A DNA stretch of 64,000 nt from contig NZ_CP073343.1 in the NCBI RefSeq assembly GCF_024397855.1, forward strand, positions 3,844,001 through 3,908,000, in the 5' to 3' direction. Both the position numbers and the translations under genes were made by a program. Every line of letters starts with the position of its first letter. Positions within the stretch are counted from its first letter, which is position 1. The stretch is from Marinomonas rhizomae. Its GTDB lineage: Bacteria; Pseudomonadota; Gammaproteobacteria; Pseudomonadales; Marinomonadaceae. The notes beneath the pieces are model-generated. The model made no database searches and was not told the origin of the DNA. It worked only from the letters and a program-made list of their open reading frames with translations. Shown here in pieces: positions 1 to 8,042 of the stretch.

Positions 1-1418
1 TGGTTGGACTTTGTTTGGTTGTCGGTATTTTCCCAAGCTTAATCGTTGGCGACCTATTATTTGCTGCCGCTGGTGCAACGTTAAATGGTCCGGCCCCCAC
101 TTATAGCCTTGCCATTTGGCATGGTTTTAACTTCCCTCTATTAATGAGTTTGATTGCCTTGATTGGCGGTTTGTATATGTATCACAACCGCTCTCACATG
201 TTTAAGTTCCAAGCGCAATTTCCTACCAGTGATCCTAAATTGGTGTTTGAAGGAGTGGTTCAATACCTGACAAACAAAGCCAGCCGCATTATTGCTTTCA
301 CAGAGAACGGTTCATTGCAGCGTTATATTTTCTTTGTCTTAGCTTTCGCTATTGTGATGACAGCGTCTACTTTGATGAAACTCAATACCACGGCAGGACA
401 ACGCCCTGAGATTCCGCTTGATGCTTTGTCTATCACTTGCGCTGTGTTGCTATGTGTTTCTGCTTTAGCCACTGTGATATGGCACAGAAGACGGGTTATC
501 GCTTTGCTTACCTTGTCTGTTGTCGGTTTGATTGTGTCTTTGGCGTTTGCTCAGTTTTCAGCGCCAGATTTGGCCCTTACTCAGCTTTCAGTTGAAGTTG
601 TGACGGTGATATTGTTGATCTTGGCATTGTTCTTTTTGCCACAAAGCACGCCGAAAGAATCTTCTCCCCGTCGGGTGGTTCGCGACTTAAGTCTCGCGTC
701 ATTAATTGGCGGGGTGATCGGCACCATTTCTTATGCCTTGATGACTCGTCCGCTTGATACGATCTCGACCTTTTTCACCGAAAACAGTAAAACTGGTGGC
801 GGCGGAACCAATATTGTAAACGTGATTTTGGTGGATTTCCGTGGCTTCGATACCCTTGGCGAAATCACCGTTTTGGGTATTGCGGCGTTGGGGATTTACA
901 AGTTGATCGCTAAAATGCGCCTCTTTATGCCATCCAGCGACGGCAATGGCTTAGCTTGGTCGGAAGACAGATACCCTATTCTTTTGGCGGTTATCTCACA
1001 AAGTTTATTGCCATTAGCCTTGTTGGTGTCAGCCTATATTTTCTTACGCGGACACAACATGCCAGGCGGTGGTTTTATTGCTGGCTTAATTACATCGGTT
1101 GCCATTATTCAGCAATATGTAGCGCACGGTGTTGAATGGATTAAGACTCGTATCAAGCTGGATTATCAAATGATGATTGGTTCAGGCATTGGTATTGCAA
1201 CCCTGAGCGGTTTAGGTAGCTGGGTCTTTGGCCATACTTTCCTATCGTCTTGGTTTGATTACTTCTACTTACCAGTGATTGGTAAATTCGAATTAGCCAG
1301 TGCCATGATTTTTGATCTTGGTGTTTTCCTCACTGTAGTAGGTGCAACTATGTTGATCCTTGCCAATCTAGGTCAGTTGACCACCAGTGAGCGTCCTACT
1401 CAAAAGGAGCATGATTAA
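1..1418 (+). CDS. mrpA: Mrp Na+/H+ antiporter subunit A, MrpA-MrpB fusion (C-terminal part)
   Basis: The reading frame is open from the window edge (codons in phase with base 3), so the start lies outside. The visible ~470 residues are strongly hydrophobic. The first ~300 match the C-terminal part of MrpA ([15 protein letters not shown] and [15 protein letters not shown] blocks). The last ~150 match the MrpB domain ([19 protein letters not shown]). MrpA and MrpB are fused in group-2 Mrp systems of proteobacteria, also called Pha or Mnh. The complex sits in the inner membrane and exchanges Na+ or K+ for H+, supporting pH and salt tolerance. The stop overlaps the next start by one base (TAATG), so it is translationally coupled to subunit C. 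Confidence 0.9.
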   Translation, partial: VGLCLVVGIFPSLIVGDLLFAAAGATLNGPAPTYSLAIWHGFNFPLLMSLIALIGGLYMYHNRSHMFKFQAQFPTSDPKLVFEGVVQYLTNKASRIIAFTENGSLQRYIFFVLAFAIVMTASTLMKLNTTAGQRPEIPLDALSITCAVLLCVSALATVIWHRRRVIALLTLSVVGLIVSLAFAQFSAPDLALTQLSVEVVTVILLILALFFLPQSTPKESSPRRVVRDLSLASLIGGVIGTISYALMTRPLDTISTFFTENSKTGGGGTNIVNVILVDFRGFDTLGEITVLGIAALGIYKLIAKMRLFMPSSDGNGLAWSEDRYPILLAVISQSLLPLALLVSAYIFLRGHNMPGGGFIAGLITSVAIIQQYVAHGVEWIKTRIKLDYQMMIGSGIGIATLSGLGSWVFGHTFLSSWFDYFYLPVIGKFELASAMIFDLGVFLTVVGATMLILANLGQLTTSERPTQKEHD

Positions 1419-1783
1419 TGGAAGGTTTATACGCGTTTTGCGTTGGCTTATTAACTGCCTGCGGAATCTTTCTTGCATTACGAGGCCGCACTTTTTCTGT
1501 GGTTATCGGCTTAACTCTACTGTCTTACGCGGTGAACTTGTTCTTGTTTGCCAGCGGCCGGCTCAAACTCAATGCGGCCGCTGTGCTTGGTGAATCGGAG
1601 CAATACAGTGACCCGCTACCTCAGGCCTTGGTACTAACGGCCATTGTTATTGGTTTTGCCATGACGGCATTCGCTGTAATTTTAGCAATGCGTGCTCGCG
1701 CCGATTTAGGTAACGATCATGTTGATGGTACCTTGCCTGCCCGTCCAGGCGATGCTTCGAAGAAATCTGGAGGGAGCCAATAA
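1418..1783 (+). CDS. mnhC: Mrp antiporter subunit C (NuoK-like)
   Basis: A 121-residue protein with three predicted membrane helices, in the expected third position of the Mrp operon. The block TFSVVIGLTLLSYAVNLFLFASGRL is typical of MrpC, which is homologous to the NuoK subunit of respiratory complex I. It contributes to the proton/cation path of the heteromeric complex. A polar tail (~20 residues) follows the last helix. The start overlaps the upstream stop by one base, and the stop is directly followed by the subunit D start, so the genes are tightly coupled. Confidence 0.93.
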   Translation: MEGLYAFCVGLLTACGIFLALRGRTFSVVIGLTLLSYAVNLFLFASGRLKLNAAAVLGESEQYSDPLPQALVLTAIVIGFAMTAFAVILAMRARADLGNDHVDGTLPARPGDASKKSGGSQ

Positions 1784-3295
1784 ATGCAGCACCTGAGCAT
1801 TTTTCCGATTCTGATTCCTTTGTTATTTGGCGCTATCATGTTGTTGCCGCCAATTTCACGCGACATCAATTCACAGCGTATTACCTCAATCATTGGCACC
1901 TTATTTTTACTAATTTCGTCCGCTGTTTTACTGTACAAAATAAATGCTGAAGGCGTTCAGCTTTATGCATTAGGTGGCTGGCAAGCCCCTTTTGGTATTG
2001 CTTTAGTGGCAGATAAGGTATCTAGTCTTCTTGTATTGTTAACGGCCTTTTTGGCCTTCTGTGTGATGCTCTATGCTGTCGCAGGACAAGACAAAGGTGG
2101 GGCGTATTTTCATCCATTATTTATGTTCCAAATCATGGGTATTAATGGTGCTTTCTTAACAGGCGATATCTTTAACTTATTCGTCTTTTTTGAAGTCTTG
2201 TTAATCGCGTCCTACGCGCTGTTAATTCACGCTGGCGGGAAACAGAAAACGCAGGCCGCTTTGCACTATGTCATTCTTAACCTTGTTGGTTCTAGCCTCT
2301 TCTTGTTCGGCCTTGGTATTTTATATGGCACGCTTGGTACGCTAAATATGGCGGACATGGCAATCAAAGTCGGTCAATTACAGGGTGAAACAGCGACATT
2401 AGCAAAAACTGGTGCGTTGTTATTATTGGTCGTATTCGGCTTAAAAGCCGCCATGCTACCAATGCATTTTTGGTTACCGAAAACCTACGCCAGTGCCAGT
2501 GCGCCAGTCGCCGCACTATTTGCCATTATGACTAAGGTGGGGATTTACAGTATTTTCCGCGTCTATACGGTTGTTTTTGGCGACGATGCTGGTGAACTGG
2601 CTAATATTGCGACGCCTTGGTTATGGCCTTTAGCATTACTAACCATCGCCATTGGTACCATAGGCGTGTTTGCGAGCCCAGGAATCAAGACACTCAGCGC
2701 AAATTTAGTCATTGTTTCCAGCGGTAGTTTGCTCGCTTGTGCCGCGATCAATTCCGAAGCAGCTACATCAGCCGCTCTGTATTACATGGTACACAGTACA
2801 TTGGCATCCGCTGGGTTATTTTTGCTAGCCGACGTTATGTCTCGCCAACGAGGTAAAGCCGAAGACCGTTTTGTGCGCTCACGCCCATTCGTTCAACCTA
2901 GGCTACTTGGCTTTGGGTTTTCTATTGCAGCTTTGGCGTTAGTCGGTATGCCGCCGCTGTCTGGGTTTGTTGGCAAAATCATGATTCTGCAAGCCACACA
3001 ATCTTCAGCGCAAACCATGTGGGTTTGGCCTTTGATTTTGATTGGTAGCTTGGCGGCTTTGATTACTTTTTCAAGAGCAGGTACGACACTATTTTGGCGC
3101 CATAATGGCAGCGCTGTCGCTGAAGCTGAGCCAGCTAAAACACCGGAGATCATAGGTATTGCACTGCTATTGTTAGCCACACCTGTTTTAGTGTTGTTCG
3201 GTGGCGATATTAGTGAATTTACTCAGCAAGCAGCAGAACATCTTCACGATATACAAGGGTCTGCTTACGCTTTATTACCAGGAGTAGCCCAATGA
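1784..3295 (+). CDS. mnhD: Mrp antiporter subunit D (NuoN/NuoM-like)
   Basis: 503 residues, the usual MrpD length, with about 14 hydrophobic segments. It belongs to the proton-conducting membrane transporter family shared with NuoL/M/N. Visible family blocks include GDIFNLFVFFEVLLIASYALL and LKAAMLPMHFWLPKTYASASAPVAALF, the latter carrying the lysine and histidine of the antiporter core. It begins immediately after mnhC ends and overlaps mnhE by four bases (ATGA). It works as one of the two large antiporter-like subunits of the inner-membrane Mrp complex. Confidence 0.95.
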   Translation: MQHLSIFPILIPLLFGAIMLLPPISRDINSQRITSIIGTLFLLISSAVLLYKINAEGVQLYALGGWQAPFGIALVADKVSSLLVLLTAFLAFCVMLYAVAGQDKGGAYFHPLFMFQIMGINGAFLTGDIFNLFVFFEVLLIASYALLIHAGGKQKTQAALHYVILNLVGSSLFLFGLGILYGTLGTLNMADMAIKVGQLQGETATLAKTGALLLLVVFGLKAAMLPMHFWLPKTYASASAPVAALFAIMTKVGIYSIFRVYTVVFGDDAGELANIATPWLWPLALLTIAIGTIGVFASPGIKTLSANLVIVSSGSLLACAAINSEAATSAALYYMVHSTLASAGLFLLADVMSRQRGKAEDRFVRSRPFVQPRLLGFGFSIAALALVGMPPLSGFVGKIMILQATQSSAQTMWVWPLILIGSLAALITFSRAGTTLFWRHNGSAVAEAEPAKTPEIIGIALLLLATPVLVLFGGDISEFTQQAAEHLHDIQGSAYALLPGVAQ

Positions 3296-3777
3296 AGTTA
3301 TTCCCTATGCCATTCCACAGCTTATTACTGTTTGTAGTTTGGTTGTTATTGAACAATTCCGTCAGTGCTGGTCACATGGTGTTGGCTGCGTTTTTTGCCA
3401 TTGCTATTCCTTTGCTTGTGAATAGTATGCGTGATGAGCACCCAAAAATCCTTAAGCCTTGGTTGGCGATTCGCTATGTTCTTATGGTGCTGAAAGATAT
3501 TTTGGTTGCCAATGTGGAAGTAGCTCTACTGATTATTGGTCCAATCAAGAAGCTAAAACCTGGCTTCGTCGCGATTCCGATTAATATAGACTCAGATTTA
3601 GGCATCACTATTTTAGCAAGCACAGTGTCTCTGACACCGGGCACCGTAAGCGCAGAAGTATCGAAAGACAAAGCCTGGTTATATGTGCATTCACTTCACC
3701 TAGATGACGAAGCTGAACTGATTAAAACGGTTAAGCAACGCTATGAAAAGCCAATCAAGGAGATATTTGGATGCTAA
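3292..3777 (+). CDS. mnhE: Mrp antiporter subunit E
   Basis: 161 residues. Two hydrophobic helices near the N-terminus are followed by a soluble region. The block ILASTVSLTPGTVSAEVSKD, followed by WLYVHSL, is the MrpE signature. It is required for assembly or activity of the Mrp complex in characterised systems and has no complex I counterpart. It overlaps mnhD by four bases and mnhF by seven bases, as expected for a compact operon. Confidence 0.93.
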   Translation: MKLFPMPFHSLLLFVVWLLLNNSVSAGHMVLAAFFAIAIPLLVNSMRDEHPKILKPWLAIRYVLMVLKDILVANVEVALLIIGPIKKLKPGFVAIPINIDSDLGITILASTVSLTPGTVSAEVSKDKAWLYVHSLHLDDEAELIKTVKQRYEKPIKEIFGC

Positions 3778-4040
3778 AAATAACCATCACCATCGTGGCG
3801 GTGTGTATTTGCATCGCGCTGATTTTGAATTTATGGCGTCTTTTAAAAGGCCCTACCATATCAGACCGAATTCTGGCGCTCGATACCATGTACATCAACG
3901 CCATCGCACTTATTTTACTCTACGGCATTTATGTGGGAAGCGCTTTGTATTTTGAAGCGGCGCTATTAATCGCCATGCTTGGGTTTGTCAGTACTGCGGC
4001 ACTATGTAAATACTTACTTCGCGGCGACATCATAGAATAA
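3771..4040 (+). CDS. mnhF: Mrp antiporter subunit F
   Basis: 89 residues with three hydrophobic helices. The block GPTISDRILALDTMYINAIAL is characteristic of MrpF. It is a small membrane subunit of the Mrp cation/proton antiporter. The start lies seven bases inside mnhE, and mnhG follows after nine bases. Confidence 0.92.
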   Translation: MLKITITIVAVCICIALILNLWRLLKGPTISDRILALDTMYINAIALILLYGIYVGSALYFEAALLIAMLGFVSTAALCKYLLRGDIIE

Positions 4041-4049
4041 GGATCAGTT

Positions 4050-4427
4050 ATGCCTTTTTATCTCGAAATTATCATTTGTGTGTCTTTGCTTGTTGGCGGC
4101 GCTTTTCTACTGATAGGTTCTTATGGCCTTGCGCGTTTGCCTGACATTTATATGCGTTTGCACAGCCCAACGAAGGCATCAACATTGGGCATCACTGGTG
4201 TTTTGGTAGCGTCTATGATTTTCCAAAGTCACTTGAAAGGATTCCTTTCCATTCAAGAGTTTTTGATTACTTTGTTCTTGTTGATTACCGCTCCTGTGGC
4301 GGCAAATATGATTGCCAAAACAGCACTGCATTATCGCACTAAGCCCTTAGAAAAAACCAAAAACCAAGAGCTTATGGAAACAATCCGTAATAGAGAAACG
4401 CCTAATCAGCCAGAGGACCAGAAGTAA
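4050..4427 (+). CDS. mnhG: Mrp antiporter subunit G
   Basis: 125 residues. Three hydrophobic segments are followed by a charged C-terminal tail. The block GSYGLARLPDIYMRLHSPTKASTLG is the MrpG signature. It is the last gene of the six-gene group-2 operon. Its last 26 bases overlap the 3' end of the convergent ammonium-transporter/GGDEF-EAL gene, and no terminator is visible between the two, so the transcripts probably overlap in antisense. Confidence 0.93.
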   Translation: MPFYLEIIICVSLLVGGAFLLIGSYGLARLPDIYMRLHSPTKASTLGITGVLVASMIFQSHLKGFLSIQEFLITLFLLITAPVAANMIAKTALHYRTKPLEKTKNQELMETIRNRETPNQPEDQK

Positions 4428-7400
4428 GTAGCTTGGCGATATCAACATTCAACATAGGTTTGTGAAAATAGTAGCCTTGGAAAACCTCACAACCTAACGA
4501 TTTCAACATCTCTGCCTGCGGAGCGGTTTCTACGCCCTCCGCGACAATCCTAAGGTCCAAACTGCGTGCTAAGTGAATAATGGTTTCACAGATTTTTGCG
4601 TCTTCAATATGCCGATCACACTCTTCAACAAACGACTGGTCGAGCTTCAAGATATCTAATGGAAGTCGCTTCAAATAACTTAATGACGAATACCCAGTCC
4701 CAAAATCATCTATCGATATCTTAATATTCAACGCCTTCAATTCGGCCATAACTTCAATGCAGCGCTGAATGTCCTGTAGAAGAACGCCCTCTGTGATTTC
4801 AATCTCTAATAAACGACCTTCCATATCATAGGCTTTCAGTTGCTGTGAAATATAAGACACCAGAGAATCCGATACCAAATGTCGCCCTGAAAGATTTACT
4901 GCGATAGGAACAATATGCAAACCTTGCTCACGCCATACCTTTTGCTGTTGCAAAACCTGATCGATCACCCATTCGTCAATTTTAATGATTAGATTAGATT
5001 CTTCTGCAATAGGTATAAAGTCAGCGGGAGAAATAAGCCCTTTACTCGGATGATTCCAACGGATAAGCGCTTCCAATCCGAGAATGTTGTTTTTCTCCAT
5101 AAGCACTTTTGGTTGGAAGACCAAAGAAAACTGCTTAGATGCCAGTGCATCATTAATTTCTTTCTCGAAGCCAAACTTTTTCGTGACAATATTGGCCATT
5201 TCTGGCGTGAAAAACTGCGCATTATCACGGCCTTTTTCCTTTGCCCAATACATCGCAATATCCGCTTGCTGAATCAACTTTTCAGCATCCAGGCTTGGCT
5301 CATCCTCAGGAGTATGAGTAATGCCTATACTGGTTGGTATGGTGAAATACTGTTCATTTAAATACACTGGCGCTCGCATCGCTTCCAAAATTTGCTGAGC
5401 TCGCTGAGCTAAACGACTTTCAGTAACATTCTCTGTCATCATGAAGACAAATTCATCGCCGCCCCAGCGAGCAATAACATCAAACTGATCCGATACTCCA
5501 ATTAACCGCCTTGCAACTTCACATAGCAATTCATCACCGGCTTTGTGGCCTAATGTGTCATTAATAATCTTAAAGTTATCCAAATCTAAGAACAGCAATC
5601 CAACAGACGTTTTTTGCTTAGTTGCAAAGAGCAAGGCGCTAATCAAAGATTCCATTAAATAAGTACGATTGTACAAACTGGTTAATGGGTCGCTGTAAGC
5701 TAAAAACTTCAAACGCTCTTGTAGCTTCACATGACGTGTCATATCTCTAATATGAAGTGTGTACTCACTTTCTTGCGAAGTTTCTGTATTCGCTTTAGTA
5801 ATGGCTATTTCAGCTGGGAAGTCATTATTCGGACTACGCTGTAAACGAAATGGGTTTCGTCGGTTCAGGATCAAACCATTTGACGTTGAGAAACCAGAGT
5901 TCAAGCTTTCAAAAATTTTCTTCCTATCTTCTTCTCGTATAAATAGGCCGATAAAGCTTTTGCCTTCCACTTGTTTTTTCAGGCAACCAAAGGTTCTCTC
6001 GGCAGCTGGGTTAAACTCCATCACAGAACCAAAACGGTTAATTGTCACAATACAATCCATTGACGAATTTAATATCGCCGACTTACGTATTTCACTTTCT
6101 TGAAAGCGCATCAAAGCATTGTCTCGTTGCGCAATTTCAGTACTCACTCGATCAATAACTTGATTGTATTTTCGAGCAATCTGTCCCACTTCTGTAAAAG
6201 GCTCCTCAGGAACAGGTCTTGAAAAATCAGCGTTGTTTTGTTGATATTGCATAGAGGTCAGCAAATCAAATAGCTCTGTCGTCGCTCTATGTTCAGCAAC
6301 ATTAAGGCCTTGCTCTTCTTGCTCTTTGCTTGCTCGCAGCGGCATAAGACGATTGAGCAACCACATGCCGGCATAGCCCACTACAAAACAATAGATACCA
6401 ACAACCACAATACCTAGTGCTTGCACCCCAAGCTGTCCTAAGACTCCCAAACCATTATCAATTTTATCCGTTTGACCAAACAGCGCGACACTCAAAGTCC
6501 CCCAAATCCCAGCAAACAAATGGGCAGGAACCACATCAAGAGCATCGTCTAAGCGCCAGCGCTCCATCAGTAAACTACCGAAGTACACAACCACACCAGA
6601 AACAGCACCAATAATCACGGAGGCTCCAGGCGACACCACATGACAAGAAGCCGTGATACCGACTAAGCCCGCAATGGTGCCATTTAATACAAAACCCACT
6701 TCGATATAGCCATCACGGAAATAATTAATAGCGGCGGCAATGAGTGCCCCCCACGCCGCAGAAATGAAGGTGTTCAGAAGGATAATCGGCACGTCATCGG
6801 TTAGTGCTAATGTACTACCACCATTAAAGCCTATCCAACCAAACCAAATTAATAGCGTTCCTAAAGCAGACAAAGGAAGATTATTACCAGGCGGTAAACG
6901 GATGCCTTCTTCGAAGCGCCCCATTCGAGGTCCAATTATGATGATCGCAGCCAGAGCAACCCAGCCACCAACAGAATGAACAACGGTAGAGCCTGCAAAG
7001 TCAATAAAACCAAGAGCCTCCAGCCAACCCTTCGGACCATCTGAAGGATAAACGCCTGACCAAGTCCAGTGCCCAACAATCGGGTAAATAAACGCACTTA
7101 ACACAACTGTGATTGCGAGATAGCCGATAAATGTCATGCGCTCGGCAACCGCTCCCGACGTGAGCGTCGAAGCGGTACCACAAAACATCATCTGAAAAAG
7201 GAAAAAGCTGATTTGCCAAGGCGTGTGTTGATCATCAAAAAAGAAATCGCTGATACCAAACAAACCCGCAACCGAGTCACCAAACATGATGCCAAAGCCG
7301 AACAACCAAAATAACGTGGTCGAGATAATAAAATCGGAGATGTTTTTTGCCGCAACGTTAATGCTATTTTTACTGCGAATACGACCGCTTTCTAAGCACA

Positions 7401-7464
7401 AAAAACCAGCCTGCATCATAAACACGAGCGCAGAGGCCACCAACAACCAATAATATTCTGCCAT
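4402..7464 (-). CDS. Ammonium transporter fused to PAS, GGDEF and EAL domains
   Basis: About 1020 residues. Numbering here counts from an ATG two codons upstream of the chosen start. Residues 1-375 are an Amt/MEP/Rh ammonium channel with the twin pore histidines near 165 and 317. A linker (~380-455) leads to a PAS domain (~460-580), a GGDEF domain (~590-755, RWGGDEF at 668-674) and an EAL domain (~770-1015). The EAL domain keeps EALIRW, the DDFGTGYSS block, AEGVET and QGYYF, so both cyclase and phosphodiesterase sites look intact. The usual RxxD inhibitory site before GGDEF reads DQFD, so product inhibition may be lost. The start chosen has AGGA five bases upstream; the ATG six bases earlier abuts that site. 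Probable role: coupling ammonium sensing or transport to c-di-GMP turnover. Confidence 0.92.
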   Translation of the reverse strand: MAEYYWLLVASALVFMMQAGFLCLESGRIRSKNSINVAAKNISDFIISTTLFWLFGFGIMFGDSVAGLFGISDFFFDDQHTPWQISFFLFQMMFCGTASTLTSGAVAERMTFIGYLAITVVLSAFIYPIVGHWTWSGVYPSDGPKGWLEALGFIDFAGSTVVHSVGGWVALAAIIIIGPRMGRFEEGIRLPPGNNLPLSALGTLLIWFGWIGFNGGSTLALTDDVPIILLNTFISAAWGALIAAAINYFRDGYIEVGFVLNGTIAGLVGITASCHVVSPGASVIIGAVSGVVVYFGSLLMERWRLDDALDVVPAHLFAGIWGTLSVALFGQTDKIDNGLGVLGQLGVQALGIVVVGIYCFVVGYAGMWLLNRLMPLRASKEQEEQGLNVAEHRATTELFDLLTSMQYQQNNADFSRPVPEEPFTEVGQIARKYNQVIDRVSTEIAQRDNALMRFQESEIRKSAILNSSMDCIVTINRFGSVMEFNPAAERTFGCLKKQVEGKSFIGLFIREEDRKKIFESLNSGFSTSNGLILNRRNPFRLQRSPNNDFPAEIAITKANTETSQESEYTLHIRDMTRHVKLQERLKFLAYSDPLTSLYNRTYLMESLISALLFATKQKTSVGLLFLDLDNFKIINDTLGHKAGDELLCEVARRLIGVSDQFDVIARWGGDEFVFMMTENVTESRLAQRAQQILEAMRAPVYLNEQYFTIPTSIGITHTPEDEPSLDAEKLIQQADIAMYWAKEKGRDNAQFFTPEMANIVTKKFGFEKEINDALASKQFSLVFQPKVLMEKNNILGLEALIRWNHPSKGLISPADFIPIAEESNLIIKIDEWVIDQVLQQQKVWREQGLHIVPIAVNLSGRHLVSDSLVSYISQQLKAYDMEGRLLEIEITEGVLLQDIQRCIEVMAELKALNIKISIDDFGTGYSSLSYLKRLPLDILKLDQSFVEECDRHIEDAKICETIIHLARSLDLRIVAEGVETAPQAEMLKSLGCEVFQGYYFHKPMLNVDIAKLLTSGPLAD

Positions 7465-7712
7465 ATACATCCTAAACAGTTAAAGCCGCACCAAAAAAGG
7501 TCATATTAAGTAACCTGATATAAACAACACGCACCACGCAAGAGCTAAGAGCGCAAGTGTAAAGACAAGCCCCAGCAAAGGAAGGTGCGAATATACCCTC
7601 TTGCCTCAGTATGTAGATAAAAGCCGGTTATTCGAAGCGAGTACCGAATGTGAATAGTTAACCTATTTTCGAGGTGCCCACCAAAGAATACAGACTTTTA
7701 GACTATATCCCC

Positions 7713-7873
7713 GGCAACGCCTCCTGCATTGCCCTAATTACCTACATCCATGTGGGTACACAGGTCTTTCAGAGCTTACTATTAAAAATAACAGGCCATA
7801 TGTCGTTACGACTCTTCGAATGGTACTAGATTCCTTCAGAGCCGCGTCTTATATGACAATTTCCCTGAAAGAC
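7713..7873 (-). ncRNA. Candidate CsrA/RsmA-binding leader or sRNA (four GGA hairpins)
   Basis: On the minus strand four consecutive hairpins each place a GGA in the loop: 7873-7846 (stem GTCTT/AAGAC), 7843-7810 (GGCTCT/AGAGTC), 7758-7739 (tgga loop, containing ACATGGATGT, an exact match to ACAnGGAnGU) and 7733-7713 (8-bp stem, AGGAG loop). This is the architecture of CsrA/RsmA targets or of CsrB/RsmZ-type decoy RNAs. No clear poly-U terminator follows, so a 5' leader of the downstream Amt-GGDEF-EAL gene is at least as likely as a free sRNA. The hairpins are read directly from sequence; protein binding is inferred. Confidence 0.45.
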
Positions 7874-7938
7874 TAAGGCTTAGTAGACTTATTCACGCCT
7901 TCCCTATCTTAGTTATTCAATAGTTAAGCCAACTATTG
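7872..7938. promoter_or_regulatory. Two palindromes upstream of the GGA-hairpin region
   Basis: ACTAAG-g-CTTAGT (7872-7884) and CAATAGTT-aagcc-AACTATTG (7918-7938) are perfect inverted repeats in the non-coding stretch between the Amt fusion gene and the tubulin-like gene. They lie where a promoter for the minus-strand leader would be expected and could be operator sites. No regulator can be named. Confidence 0.3.
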
Positions 7939-7970
7939 AAATTCGCCGATTATAAAAAAGCAGAACAACA

Positions 7971-8004
7971 AAAAAGGCCACTCAAATGTAATTGAGCAGC
8001 CTTT
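7971..8004 (-). terminator. Terminator of the tubulin-like gene
   Basis: A hairpin with CTCAA/TTGAG and GGC/GCC stem blocks is followed on the minus strand by a run of T residues. It lies 39 bases after the stop of the tubulin-like gene and separates it from the Amt fusion leader. Confidence 0.7.
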
Positions 8005-8042
8005 TCCAAACAACCGTCATTTTGTAACCAAACTAAATAGAA

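Noticed and set aside
4989..6979. Several frames on both strands within the Amt-GGDEF-EAL gene
   Set aside because: Shadows of a long well-conserved gene with intact motifs.
7471..8042. Known riboswitch classes (c-di-GMP, TPP, cobalamin), 6S RNA, RNase P RNA or tmRNA
   Set aside because: None of their conserved core sequences could be matched on either strand.
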